Below, in pieces: positions 51,562 to 60,453 of a stretch of 64,000 bases of DNA. Numbering within the stretch: the stretch's first letter is position 1; each line of letters begins with the position of its first letter. Under the pieces are notes generated by a model. The model made no database searches and had not been told where the DNA came from. It saw only the letters and a list, made by a program, of their open reading frames with translations. Position numbers and translations under genes: made by a program. Origin of the DNA: Mongoliimonas terrestris (GTDB taxonomy: Bacteria; Pseudomonadota; Alphaproteobacteria; Rhizobiales; Pleomorphomonadaceae); the NCBI RefSeq assembly GCF_001927285.1, contig NZ_MSIG01000019.1, forward strand, positions 1 to 64,000, read 5' to 3'.

Positions 51562-52698
51562 GTGTTCCGCCGTATCCTCTCGAGCGCCCTTCTCGCCTGC
51601 CTGGTCTGGGTAGTCCTGGCGCTGGCCGTTCCGGCTCCGGCCTCGGCGCAGATCTTCGAACGCTCGCCCTTTTTCCTGCGCCTGTTCGGCATCGAGGAGC
51701 GCAAGCGACCTGCGCCCGGGCCGAAGATCATGCAGGTGCCGCCCTCGAGCCGGGCGCCGTCCGGTCCCATGGTGCTGACCCCGGAGGGCAGCCGGCCGCG
51801 CGGGCCGAAGGTGATCCGCGCGCCGGAACCGGCGATCGCCGTCAAGCCCAAGAACGCGGACGCCCGTCTGGTGCTGGTGCTGGGCGATGCCCTGGCGGCG
51901 GGCCTGGCGTCCGGGCTCGACGTCGCCTTCGCGGACACGCCGGATGTGCGGTTCGAGAGCATCTCCGAGCCGGAGGCGGGACTGGCCGCCACCGACCCGG
52001 TGGACGTCCGCCAAGCCCTTGAGGCCCGTCTCACTGCCGCGGATCCGCCGGATGCGGTGGTGGTCATGCTCGGCCTCGACGACCGGCGGCCGATCCTCGT
52101 CGACGGCATCGACGCGGAGTTCCGCACCCGGCCGTGGGAGACCGTCTACCGGGCGCGGGTGAAGGCCCTGATCGCGGCGGCGCGGGCGAAGTCCATCCCG
52201 GTGTTCTGGGTCGGGCTGGTGCCGACCGCCGACGTGGCCCTCATCACCGACTTCGCCTATCTGGACGAGTTGTTCCGCCAGGAGGCGGAGGCGAACGCGG
52301 CGGTCTATGTGGACGTCTGGAACGCCTTCGCGGATGCGGCCGGCGGGTTCACGCCGACCGGCGCGGACGTGGAGGGGCAGTCGCGGCAGCTGCGGCTGAA
52401 GGACGGCATCGGCTTCACCAAGTCGGGAAACCGCAAGCTCGCTTTCTTCGTGGAGCAGGAGGTGCGCACCTGGCTCTCCAAGGGCGCCCCCGGCTTCGTG
52501 CTCCCGCGTGCGGACGGCTCGGGCGGGCTGGTGGTATCCTTGTCCGACCCGGACGTGGAGCCGGACGAGGATTTCGCGGTGGAAGTGGCCCAACCGGCGC
52601 CGAAGACCGGCACCGCGCTGCACCGGCTCGTTGTCGAAGGGCGCCCGCTGGCGCCCCGTCTCGGCCGCGTCGACGATCTGGTCTCCACGGTGAACTGA
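51562..52698 (+). CDS. DUF459 SGNH-hydrolase-fold protein with replaced catalytic residues
   Basis: A 378-residue exported protein of the DUF459 family within the SGNH/GDSL hydrolases. After a signal peptide (LLACLVWVVLALAVPAPASA) and a proline-rich stretch (residues about 45-95), the SGNH blocks are recognisable but their key residues are changed. The nucleophile serine of GDSL is Ala110 (VLVLGDALAAGLASG). The oxyanion asparagine of GxND is Asp173 (MLGLDDRRP). The catalytic histidine of DGIHFT is Gly284 (KDGIGFTKSGNRKL), while Asp281 remains. The frame is intact, so a pseudoenzyme or binding role is likely. The start is GTG with GGAG seven bases upstream. Confidence 0.88.
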   Translation: MFRRILSSALLACLVWVVLALAVPAPASAQIFERSPFFLRLFGIEERKRPAPGPKIMQVPPSSRAPSGPMVLTPEGSRPRGPKVIRAPEPAIAVKPKNADARLVLVLGDALAAGLASGLDVAFADTPDVRFESISEPEAGLAATDPVDVRQALEARLTAADPPDAVVVMLGLDDRRPILVDGIDAEFRTRPWETVYRARVKALIAAARAKSIPVFWVGLVPTADVALITDFAYLDELFRQEAEANAAVYVDVWNAFADAAGGFTPTGADVEGQSRQLRLKDGIGFTKSGNRKLAFFVEQEVRTWLSKGAPGFVLPRADGSGGLVVSLSDPDVEPDEDFAVEVAQPAPKTGTALHRLVVEGRPLAPRLGRVDDLVSTVN

Positions 52699-52713
52699 CC
52701 GGACGATGGTGAA

Positions 52714-52766
52714 CTGATCGACCGATCAGCCCGTTCGACGGACGGCGCGCGCCCTGCGACGCGCGC
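52714..52766. terminator. Double hairpin between convergent genes
   Basis: A first perfect hairpin (CTGATCG/CGATCAG, loop AC, 52714-52729) is followed by a GC-rich hairpin (GCGCGC arms at 52745 and 52761). Together they separate the DUF459 gene from the convergent gltD gene. They are terminator-like, without a long T tract. Confidence 0.5.
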
Positions 52767-52772
52767 TTCTCC

Positions 52773-54206
52773 TCAGGTCGGAAGCTGGCTCGCGCCCATC
52801 AGGTGGAGGTCGATCGACCGGGCCGCCTGACGGCCCTCCCGGATCGCCCAGACCACCAGGCTCTGGCCGCGGCGGATGTCGCCGGCGGCGAACACCTTCT
52901 CCATGGAAGTCTTGTAGCTCTCCGTGTCGGCGGCGATGTTGGCGCGCCGGTCGCGGGCGAGCGCCGCACCGGGGCCGGCGAGCAGGGCGCCTTCCAGCGG
53001 GCCGGCGAAGCCGATCGCAAAGAGCACGAGGTCGGCCCGGATCACGAACTCCGTGCCCGGGATCGGCTCGCGCTTCTCGTCCACCCGGGCGCACTTCACG
53101 CCCGTGACCTTGCCCTTGGCGTTGCCGACGATCTCCAGCGTGGCGCAGGAGAACTCGCGCTCGGCGCCTTCGGCCTGGGAGGAGGAGGTGCGGAACTTGG
53201 TCGGCCAATAGGGCCAGACCTTCAGCTTGTCCTCCTTCATGGGCGGCATCGGGCGGATGTCGAGCTGGGTCACCGAGAGGGCGCCCTGGCGGAACGAGGT
53301 CCCGACGCAGTCGGAGGCCGTATCGCCGCCGCCGATCACCACCACGTGCTTGCCGGAGGCGAGCAGCGGCTCCTCGTGGGAGACGTCCTCGCCGCCGATC
53401 CGGCGGTTCTGCTGGACCAGGAAGGGCATGGCGTAGTGGCAGCCGACCAGATCCTTGCCGCCAAGGCCGGGGTCGCGCGGCCGCTCGGCGCCGGCGGCGA
53501 TCAGCACCGCGTCATGGTCGGCCACCAACTGGTCGAGCGAATGAGTGACGCCGACGTTGACGCCGTAGTGGAATGTCACGCCTTCCGCCGTCATCTGGTG
53601 CACGCGGCGGTCGATGTAGTGCTTTTCCATCTTGAAGTCCGGGATGCCGTAGCGCATCAGCCCGCCGGCCTTCGGCTCCCGCTCGTAGACGTGCACGTCG
53701 TGGCCGGCGCGGGCGAGCTGCTGCGCCGCAGCCATGCCGGCGGGGCCGGAGCCGACCACGGCCACGCGCTTGCCGGTCTTCACCAGCGGGACCTGCGGCG
53801 TGATCCAGCCCATGTCCCATGCCTTGTCGGCGATGGCCTGCTCCACGGTCTTGATGGCGACCGGGCTGTCCTCCAGGTTCAGCGTGCACGCCTCCTCGCA
53901 CGGGGCGGGGCAGATGCGACCGGTGAACTCCGGAAAGTTGTTGGTGGAATGGAGGTTGCGCGCCGCCTCCTCCCAGTCGCCCGAATAGACGAGGTCGTTC
54001 CAGTCGGGGATCTGGTTGTGCACCGGGCAGCCGGTGGGACCGTGGCAGTAGGGAATGCCGCAGTCCATGCAGCGCGCGGCCTGCCGGCCCACCTCCTGCT
54101 CGGACAGCGGAATGGCGAACTCCCGGAAATGCCGGATGCGGTCGGACGCCGGCTGGTACTTCTGCTCCTGCCGGTCGATCTCGAGGAAACCTGTGACCTT
54201 GCCCAT
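52773..54206 (-). CDS. gltD: Glutamate synthase (NADPH) small subunit
   Basis: A 477-residue GltD. It has N-terminal iron-sulfur cysteines in ARCMDCGIPYCHGPTGCPVH and RICPAPCEEACTLN (residues about 45-115). An FAD-binding motif follows in RVAVVGSGPAGMAAAQQLAR, and an NADPH-binding motif in HVVVIGGGDTASDCVG near residue 295. It delivers electrons from NADPH to GltB in the assimilation of ammonia through GOGAT. The ATG at 54206 matches the conserved start MGKVTGFLEIDRQEQKY. The vapBC pair lies between it and gltB, all on the same strand. Confidence 0.97.
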   Translation of the reverse strand: MGKVTGFLEIDRQEQKYQPASDRIRHFREFAIPLSEQEVGRQAARCMDCGIPYCHGPTGCPVHNQIPDWNDLVYSGDWEEAARNLHSTNNFPEFTGRICPAPCEEACTLNLEDSPVAIKTVEQAIADKAWDMGWITPQVPLVKTGKRVAVVGSGPAGMAAAQQLARAGHDVHVYEREPKAGGLMRYGIPDFKMEKHYIDRRVHQMTAEGVTFHYGVNVGVTHSLDQLVADHDAVLIAAGAERPRDPGLGGKDLVGCHYAMPFLVQQNRRIGGEDVSHEEPLLASGKHVVVIGGGDTASDCVGTSFRQGALSVTQLDIRPMPPMKEDKLKVWPYWPTKFRTSSSQAEGAEREFSCATLEIVGNAKGKVTGVKCARVDEKREPIPGTEFVIRADLVLFAIGFAGPLEGALLAGPGAALARDRRANIAADTESYKTSMEKVFAAGDIRRGQSLVVWAIREGRQAARSIDLHLMGASQLPT

Positions 54207-54261
54207 CGTCTCTGTCCGTCTCGGTTCGTGATCCGGCCGGCCGGCCGACCCTCTCGGATCC

Positions 54262-54660
54262 TCAGCGGATCCAGTTCTCAATCTTGAGCCCGACAACCCG
54301 GCCGAACTCCCTTTCGTTGTCCGTCACCAGAACCGCGTCCAGCGCGAGCGCGTGGGCGGCGATCAACATGTCCATCGGACCGATCAAAGCGCCACGACGA
54401 TGGAGATCTGCGCGGAGTTCTGCATACGCCCGGTCTGCCGGCTCGCTCCAATCGATCACCGCGTAGGTGGCGAGAAAAGCCTCGACAAGATGCTCGATCC
54501 TTTTCGACGCCACCCGGCGGTACCCGAACCGAAGTTCGGCCGCCACGAGAATACTGATCGCCACACTTGACTGATCCACCGCCCTCAGCCGCGCAGCAGC
54601 CACGCTGGTCGGCTGCCTGATGAGAAACGAGACCGTGTTCGTATCCAGCAGGATGGTCAT
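54262..54660 (-). CDS. vapC: PIN-domain toxin (VapC type)
   Basis: A 132-residue PIN-domain ribonuclease toxin. The acidic catalytic set is present: Asp6 in ILLDTNTVSFLI, Glu42 in VAAELRFG, Asp97 in GPMDMLIAAHALA and Asp114 in LVTDNEREF. VapC toxins cleave tRNA or rRNA until bound by the cognate antitoxin. It overlaps the antitoxin gene by four bases (ATGA), the usual arrangement. It sits between gltB and gltD, where a toxin-antitoxin pair is not normally found. Confidence 0.94.
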   Translation of the reverse strand: MTILLDTNTVSFLIRQPTSVAAARLRAVDQSSVAISILVAAELRFGYRRVASKRIEHLVEAFLATYAVIDWSEPADRAYAELRADLHRRGALIGPMDMLIAAHALALDAVLVTDNEREFGRVVGLKIENWIR

Positions 54661-54929
54661 TCGTCGAAGCCGAGGTCCACCGGATCGAGCGGCAGTTCCT
54701 CGACTTCAGGCCAATCTTCATCCAGCGGCGGCTGAGCAGCCAGCCAGTCAAGAAGCTCCGCTGTGGTTTTCTTCGGTCGCTTCGGCTTGATATGGATGGT
54801 CCCGTCCAGATCCTTCCACATCACCGCCTTGTCGGCGTCCAGCTCGAACTCCTTGGGAATGCGCACGGCCTGACTTCGGCCGTTGCGGAAGAGGCTGACC
54901 TCCCGCTCGTCGCGTCTGGTGGTGGTCAT
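54657..54929 (-). CDS. vapB: AbrB-type antitoxin (VapB type)
   Basis: A 90-residue antitoxin. The N-terminal SpoVT/AbrB swapped-hairpin DNA-binding region is EVSLFRNGRSQAVRIPKEFE followed by LDADKAVMW. An acidic C-terminal tail (LDWLAAQPPLDEDWPEVEEL) probably wraps the toxin. The ATG at 54929 has GGAGG six bases upstream. It should repress its own promoter, together with VapC, in the 55-base gap after gltB. Confidence 0.92.
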   Translation of the reverse strand: MTTTRRDEREVSLFRNGRSQAVRIPKEFELDADKAVMWKDLDGTIHIKPKRPKKTTAELLDWLAAQPPLDEDWPEVEELPLDPVDLGFDE

Positions 54930-54984
54930 GGCCGGCCTCCTTGTCATATGCCGCAGCATATCACACCTCGGCCGGCCGGTTCCA

Positions 54985-57900
54985 TCACTCTGCCGCTAGC
55001 CCCATGCGCATCTTCTCCATCTCGCGCAGCGCCCGGCGGTACTCCACCGGCATCACCTTCACGAACTTCGGCCGGAACGCCTCCCAGTGGTCCAGGATGT
55101 CCTTGCCGCGGGTCGAGCCGGTGTAGAGCACGTGGTTCTGGATCAGGGCGCGCAGGCGCTCGTCGTCGTGGCGGGTCATGTCCGACGAGAGGTCGACGCG
55201 GCCCTTGAACATCAGGTCGCCGCCGTGGTGGTGGAGCTTCTCCAGAAGCTCGTCCTCCTCCGGCACCGGCTCCAGGTCCACCATGGCCATGTTGCAGCGC
55301 TTGGCGAAGGTGCGCGCCTCGTCGAGCACATAGGCGACGCCGCCGGACATGCCGGCCGCGAAGTTGCGGCCCGTCGCGCCCAGCACCACCACGACGCCGC
55401 CGGTCATGTATTCGCAGCCGTGGTCGCCGCAGCCTTCCACCACCGCGACGGCGCCGGAGTTGCGCACGGCGAAGCGCTCGCCCGCGACGCCGCGGAAATA
55501 GGCTTCGCCCTCGGTCGCGCCGTAGAGCACCGTGTTGCCGACGATGATCGACTGCTCCGGCACGATCCTGGCCTTGCCGGACGGCCGCACCACGATGCGC
55601 CCGCCGGAGAGGCCCTTGCCCACGTAGTCGTTGGCCTCGCCGGTGAGTTCCAGCGCGATGCCGGTGGAAAGGAAGGCGCCGAACGCCTGGCCGGCGGTGC
55701 CAGTCAGCTTCACCGTGATGGTGCCGTCCGGCAGGCCCTCGTGGCCGAACCGCTTGGCGACCTCGCCGGCCAGCATGGCGCCGGCGGTCCGGTCCACCGA
55801 CTTGATCGACGCCTCGATCACCACGGGCTTGCCTTCGGTCAGCGCGGGCTGGGCCTCTGCGATCAGCCGCCGGTCGAGCACGTCGGCGATCGGGTGCACC
55901 TGCCGCTCGGTCCAGCGGATCGCCTCCGGCGGCGCGTCCGGCTTGAAGAACAGCCGGCTGAAGTCGAGACCGGACGCCTTGGCGTGTCCCGGCGTCGGCG
56001 CGTGGGCGAGGAAGTCCGACCGGCCGGTGAGCTCGGACAGGCTGCGGAAGCCCATCTGGGCGAGATAGCCGCGCACTTCCTCGGCGACGAAGAAGAAGTA
56101 GTTGATCACGTGCTCCGGCGTGCCCTTGAAGCGCTTGCGGAGCACCGGGTCCTGGGTGGCGATGCCGACCGGGCAGGTGTTCAGATGGCACTTGCGCATC
56201 ATCAGGCAGCCGGCGGCGATCAGCGGCGCGGTGGCGAAGCCGAAGTCGTCGGCACCGAGGAGGGCGCCCACGATCACGTCGCGGCCGGTCTTCATGCCGC
56301 CGTCCACCTGCAGGCAGACGCGGCTCCTGAGGCCGTTCAGCACCAGGGTCTGGTGCGTCTCGGCAAGGCCCATCTCCCAGGGCGAGCCGGCGTGCTTGAT
56401 GGAAGTCAGCGGCGAGGCGCCGGTGCCGCCGTCATAGCCCGCGATGGTGATGTGGTCGGCGCGCGCCTTGGCAACACCGGCCGCCACGGTGCCGACTCCC
56501 ACCTCGGAGACGAGCTTGACCGACACGTCCGCCGTCGGGTTGACGTTCTTCAGGTCGAAGATCAGCTGCGCCAGATCCTCGATCGAATAGATGTCGTGAT
56601 GCGGCGGCGGCGAGATGAGGCCGACGCCCGGCGTGGAATGCCGGACCTTGGCGATCACCGCGTCCACCTTGTGGCCGGGCAGCTGGCCGCCCTCGCCGGG
56701 CTTGGCGCCCTGGGCCACCTTGATCTGCATCATGTCGGCGTTGACCAGGTATTCGGCGGTCACGCCGAACCGGCCCGAGGCCACCTGCTTGATGGCCGAG
56801 CGCTTGCTGTCGCCGTTCGGCAGCCGCCGGAAGCGTTCGCTCTCCTCGCCGCCCTCGCCGGTGTTCGACTTGCCGCCGATCCGGTTCATAGCGACCGCCA
56901 GCGCCTCGTGCGCCTCGCGGCTGATGGAGCCGAACGACATGGCGCCGGTGGCGAAGCGCTTCACGATCTCCACCGCCGGCTCGACCGCGTCGATCGGCAC
57001 CGGCGCGCGGCCCATCTCCTCGGCAGTCTTGATGCGGAACTGGCCGCGCACGGAGAAGCGGCCGGTCTCCTCGTTGACTTGGCGGGCATAGGCGAGATAG
57101 CGGTCCGGCAGGTTCATGCGCACCGCATGCTGCAGCTCGGCCACGATGTCCGGCGTCCAGATGTGCGCCTCGCCGCGCAGGCGGTAGGCGTACTCGCCGC
57201 CGATTTCGAGCGAGCGGGCGAGCACCGGGTCGTCGCCGAACGCGGCGGCGTGCCGGGCAAGGGTCTCCTCGGCGATCTCCTCCAGCCCGACGCCCTCGAT
57301 GGTGGTCGCGGTGCCGAAGAAATACTGGTTCACAAACGAGGACTTCAGCCCCACCGCGTCGAAGATCTGGGCGCCGCAATAGCTCTGGTAGGTCGAGATG
57401 CCCATCTTGGACATGACCTTGAGGATGCCCTTGTCGATCGACTTGATGTAGCGGTAGACGATCTCCTCCTCGTCGACCTCCTCGGGGAACTGGTTCTTCA
57501 TCGCAAGCAGCGTGTCGAAGGCGAGATACGGGTTGATGGCCTCGGCCCCATAGCCCGCCAGCACGCAGAAGTGGTGCACTTCGCGCGGCTCGCCGGATTC
57601 CACCACAAGGCCGACCGACGTGCGAAGGCCCTTGCGGATCAGGTGGTTGTGCACGCCCGCGGTCGCCAGCAGCGCCGGAATGGCGACCCGGTTCCGCGAC
57701 AGCTGGCGGTCCGACAGGATGATAATGTTGTACTTGGCGCGGACGGCCTCCTCGGCGCGCTCGCACAGACGGTCGAGGGCCATCTTCAGGCCATCGGTAC
57801 CGCGCTTCACGTCGAAGGTGATGTCCAGCGTCTTCGCCTGGAACTGGTTGTCGGCGATGTCGCCGATCATCCGGATCTTGTCCAGGTCCTGGTTGGTCAG

Positions 57901-59709
57901 GATCGGCTGGCGCACCTCCAGCCGCTTGATGGTCGAAACGCCCTCAAGGTCGAGGATGTTGGGCCGCGGGCCGATGAAGGACACCAGCGACATGACGAGT
58001 TCCTCGCGGATCGGGTCGATCGGCGGGTTCGTCACCTGGGCGAAGTTCTGCTTGAAATAGGTGTAAAGCGGCTTGGCCTTGTCCGACAGCGCCGAGATCG
58101 GCGTGTCGGTGCCCATGGAGCCGATCGCCTCCTGGCCGGTCACGGCCATAGGGGCCATCAGGATCTTCAGGTCTTCCTGGGTGTAGCCGAAGGCCTGCTG
58201 GCGATCGAGCAGCGCGTCGTGGCTGACGATCGACGACACCGCCACGGGCGGCATGTCCTCGAGCACGATCTGGGTGCGCGACAGCCACTCCTTGTACGGG
58301 TTGGCGGTGGCGAGGCGCTGCTTGATCTCGTCGTCGGAGACGATGCGGCCTTCCTCCAGGTCGATCAGCAGCATGCGGCCCGGCTGCAGGCGCCACTTCT
58401 CAACGATCCGCTCTTCCGGAATCGGCAGCACGCCCGCTTCCGAGGCCATCACCACGAGGCCGTCGTCGGTCACGAAATAGCGGGCCGGCCTGAGGCCGTT
58501 GCGGTCGAGGGTGGCGCCGATCTGGCGGCCGTCGGTGAAGGCGACGGCCGCCGGGCCGTCCCACGGCTCCATCAAGGCGGCGTGGTACTCGTAGAAGGCG
58601 CGCCGGTCCTCGTCCATCAGCGGGTTGCCCGCCCAGGCCTCGGGGATCAGCATCATGGCCGCGTGGGCGAGCTCGTAGCCGCCCTGGACCAGGAATTCCA
58701 GCGCGTTGTCGAAGCAGGCTGTATCGGACTGGCCTTCGTAGGAGATGGGCCAGAGCTTGGAGATCTCGTCGCCGAAGAGCGGGCTCTCCACCGAGGCCTG
58801 CCGCGCCGCCATCCAGTTGACGTTGCCGCGCAGCGTGTTGATCTCGCCGTTGTGGGCGACCATCCGGTACGGATGGGCGAGCTTCCACGAAGGGAAGGTG
58901 TTGGTGGAGAAGCGCTGGTGCACGAGCGCCAGCGCCGACACGAAGCGCGGGTCGGTCAGGTCCTTGTAGTAGGCGCCCAGCTGGTAGGCCAGGAACATGC
59001 CCTTGTAGACGAGGGTGCGGGTCGACAGCGAGACGATGTAGAAGCCGGAGTCCTCCACGCCGGACTTGGCGTAGACCCGGTTGGAGATCATCTTGCGCAA
59101 CAGGAACAGCCGGCGCTCGAACTCGGTCTGGTCCTTGATCCCCGCGCCGGCGCCGATGAACACCTGCCGGTGCACCGGCTCGGTGGCGGCGATGTCCGGC
59201 GCCTTGGAGAGGCTGGAATTGTCCACCGGCACGTCGCGCCAGCCGAGCAGCACTTGGCCCTCGTCGGCAACCACGGCGGCGACCACATCCTCGCACCAGG
59301 CCCGGAAGGCCTCGTCGCGCGGCATGAACAGGTGGCCGACCGCATAGCCGCCGGGCTCCGGCAGCGCGAAGCCGAGGGCCGCGGCCTCGTCCTTGAGGAG
59401 CGCGTGCGGGATCTGCACCAGCATGCCGGCGCCGTCGCCCATCAGCGGGTCGGCGCCGACGGCGCCGCGATGGGTGAGGTTCTCCAGGATCTGGAGGCCG
59501 TTCGCCACGATCTCGTGCGACTTCTCGCCCTTCATGTTGGCGATGAAGCCGACGCCGCAGGCGTCGTGCTCGTGAGCCGGGCTGTAGAGGCCTTCATCGG
59601 CTGCGCGGGCGCGGGCTTTGGCCGTCATCACGGTGGCGTGGCGGGCCGCAGTGGGCGCCTCCGCGTCGATCCGCACGTCAGACGGGCTTGCCGTGTCGAG
59701 CCTGTTCAT
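54985..59709 (-). CDS. gltB: Glutamate synthase (NADPH) large subunit
   Basis: A 1574-residue GltB. The N-terminal glutaminase domain has its nucleophile Cys51 in HEHDACGVGFIANMKG, implying a 50-residue propeptide that is removed. A central domain follows, then an FMN-binding synthase domain (DGGTGASPLTSIKHAGSPWE) with the 3Fe-4S cysteines in GCLMMRKCHLNTCPVG. A C-terminal beta-helix domain (GNTVLYGATEGEAYFRGVAG, GGVVVVLGATGRNFAAGMSG) completes it. Glutamine amide nitrogen is channelled to 2-oxoglutarate to give two glutamates. AGGA is seven bases before the ATG. Full family length, with no break. Confidence 0.98.
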   Translation of the reverse strand: MNRLDTASPSDVRIDAEAPTAARHATVMTAKARARAADEGLYSPAHEHDACGVGFIANMKGEKSHEIVANGLQILENLTHRGAVGADPLMGDGAGMLVQIPHALLKDEAAALGFALPEPGGYAVGHLFMPRDEAFRAWCEDVVAAVVADEGQVLLGWRDVPVDNSSLSKAPDIAATEPVHRQVFIGAGAGIKDQTEFERRLFLLRKMISNRVYAKSGVEDSGFYIVSLSTRTLVYKGMFLAYQLGAYYKDLTDPRFVSALALVHQRFSTNTFPSWKLAHPYRMVAHNGEINTLRGNVNWMAARQASVESPLFGDEISKLWPISYEGQSDTACFDNALEFLVQGGYELAHAAMMLIPEAWAGNPLMDEDRRAFYEYHAALMEPWDGPAAVAFTDGRQIGATLDRNGLRPARYFVTDDGLVVMASEAGVLPIPEERIVEKWRLQPGRMLLIDLEEGRIVSDDEIKQRLATANPYKEWLSRTQIVLEDMPPVAVSSIVSHDALLDRQQAFGYTQEDLKILMAPMAVTGQEAIGSMGTDTPISALSDKAKPLYTYFKQNFAQVTNPPIDPIREELVMSLVSFIGPRPNILDLEGVSTIKRLEVRQPILTNQDLDKIRMIGDIADNQFQAKTLDITFDVKRGTDGLKMALDRLCERAEEAVRAKYNIIILSDRQLSRNRVAIPALLATAGVHNHLIRKGLRTSVGLVVESGEPREVHHFCVLAGYGAEAINPYLAFDTLLAMKNQFPEEVDEEEIVYRYIKSIDKGILKVMSKMGISTYQSYCGAQIFDAVGLKSSFVNQYFFGTATTIEGVGLEEIAEETLARHAAAFGDDPVLARSLEIGGEYAYRLRGEAHIWTPDIVAELQHAVRMNLPDRYLAYARQVNEETGRFSVRGQFRIKTAEEMGRAPVPIDAVEPAVEIVKRFATGAMSFGSISREAHEALAVAMNRIGGKSNTGEGGEESERFRRLPNGDSKRSAIKQVASGRFGVTAEYLVNADMMQIKVAQGAKPGEGGQLPGHKVDAVIAKVRHSTPGVGLISPPPHHDIYSIEDLAQLIFDLKNVNPTADVSVKLVSEVGVGTVAAGVAKARADHITIAGYDGGTGASPLTSIKHAGSPWEMGLAETHQTLVLNGLRSRVCLQVDGGMKTGRDVIVGALLGADDFGFATAPLIAAGCLMMRKCHLNTCPVGIATQDPVLRKRFKGTPEHVINYFFFVAEEVRGYLAQMGFRSLSELTGRSDFLAHAPTPGHAKASGLDFSRLFFKPDAPPEAIRWTERQVHPIADVLDRRLIAEAQPALTEGKPVVIEASIKSVDRTAGAMLAGEVAKRFGHEGLPDGTITVKLTGTAGQAFGAFLSTGIALELTGEANDYVGKGLSGGRIVVRPSGKARIVPEQSIIVGNTVLYGATEGEAYFRGVAGERFAVRNSGAVAVVEGCGDHGCEYMTGGVVVVLGATGRNFAAGMSGGVAYVLDEARTFAKRCNMAMVDLEPVPEEDELLEKLHHHGGDLMFKGRVDLSSDMTRHDDERLRALIQNHVLYTGSTRGKDILDHWEAFRPKFVKVMPVEYRRALREMEKMRMGLAAE

Positions 59710-60453
59710 GGCCGGTCCTCGTTCTTGCTCGGCCCGCGCCCCATGCGCGGTCCTGGCGGTGTGGTCCATGCGTCCGCCCCGCGGGGCGAAGACGCCTGTG
59801 GCCCGGCGATCCTCCATCGTTCGGGTCGCATCCATCGATGCGGCTCGACCGACGAGTCCTGTCGGGCGTGAAATCCGTTCGGAAACTGGCAGCCGATGCC
59901 CCAGCTTCTTGATCGTGCCGTCCTGTCCAGGCCTTGATACCGGTCGGCGAACCGGTCCCGCGCCCTTCCTGTCGAGGACATGGCGCGGACGCCCGAGGGC
60001 GGACCTGAATGGACAGCGCTCCTGTCCTTTTCCCTCCGCAACCTTGCCCAAACCGGGCCATGATCGCAAGGGCGAACCGGTAACCGTCCTGTCGAAGGTT
60101 GCGTCCGACGGCGCGTCGGCGCAAGACAAGGAACTCACCAGCGGCGCCAGGCGCAACAATCTATCGTTTGACCGCGGCTGTCGGGAGGCGGCGGCGCGCA
60201 CCCCTGCCGCGGCGACCAACTATCGCGGTCCCGCATGCCTGATGCGTTTTACGCATAACGTTCCGGCGGCGTCAATCCCATAGTGTTGACGCGTTGCAAA
60301 TTTGATGGCCGGGGCGCCGGGTACCTTGGCGGAAGGGGCAGAGGCCGCCGATCGGATGCGGGGGTCGATCAATGCGCGGCGATGCGATGCTTGCATGGGT
60401 GTGCCCACGCGAGAGGCATACCGCAGCCCCGGCTTTTTCGTTAGAAGCGAGGC
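59710..60453. other. Long intergenic region upstream of gltB and the threonine aldolase gene
   Basis: About 740 bases between the divergent gltB and aldolase starts. No reading frame with family features was recognised. The gltB side (59710-60080) is uniformly GC-rich, while the part near 60150-60310 is AT-richer and holds two perfect inverted repeats listed separately. It presumably contains both promoters and any nitrogen-responsive control site. Confidence 0.4.
60242..60292. promoter_or_regulatory. Two perfect inverted repeats in the gltB / aldolase divergent region
   Basis: The first is ATGCGT-TTT-ACGCAT (60242-60256). The second pairs GCGTCAA (60269-60275) with TTGACGC (60286-60292) across ten bases. 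They are 12 bases apart and about 165 bases upstream of the aldolase start, in the AT-richer part of the region. They could be binding sites for a dimeric regulator; the second overlaps a TTGAC promoter-like hexamer. No regulator could be assigned. Confidence 0.4.

Noticed and set aside
54262..54929. The toxin-antitoxin pair as part of a larger mobile element
   Set aside because: No integrase, inverted terminal repeats or target-site duplication were visible at the gltB and gltD edges, and the flanking genes are intact.
55087..59871. A very long (about 1600 codons) plus-strand open frame opposite gltB
   Set aside because: It has no domain motifs and a composition dominated by His, Asp, Gly and Arg. 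It is the antisense shadow of gltB, whose motifs are complete on the minus strand.
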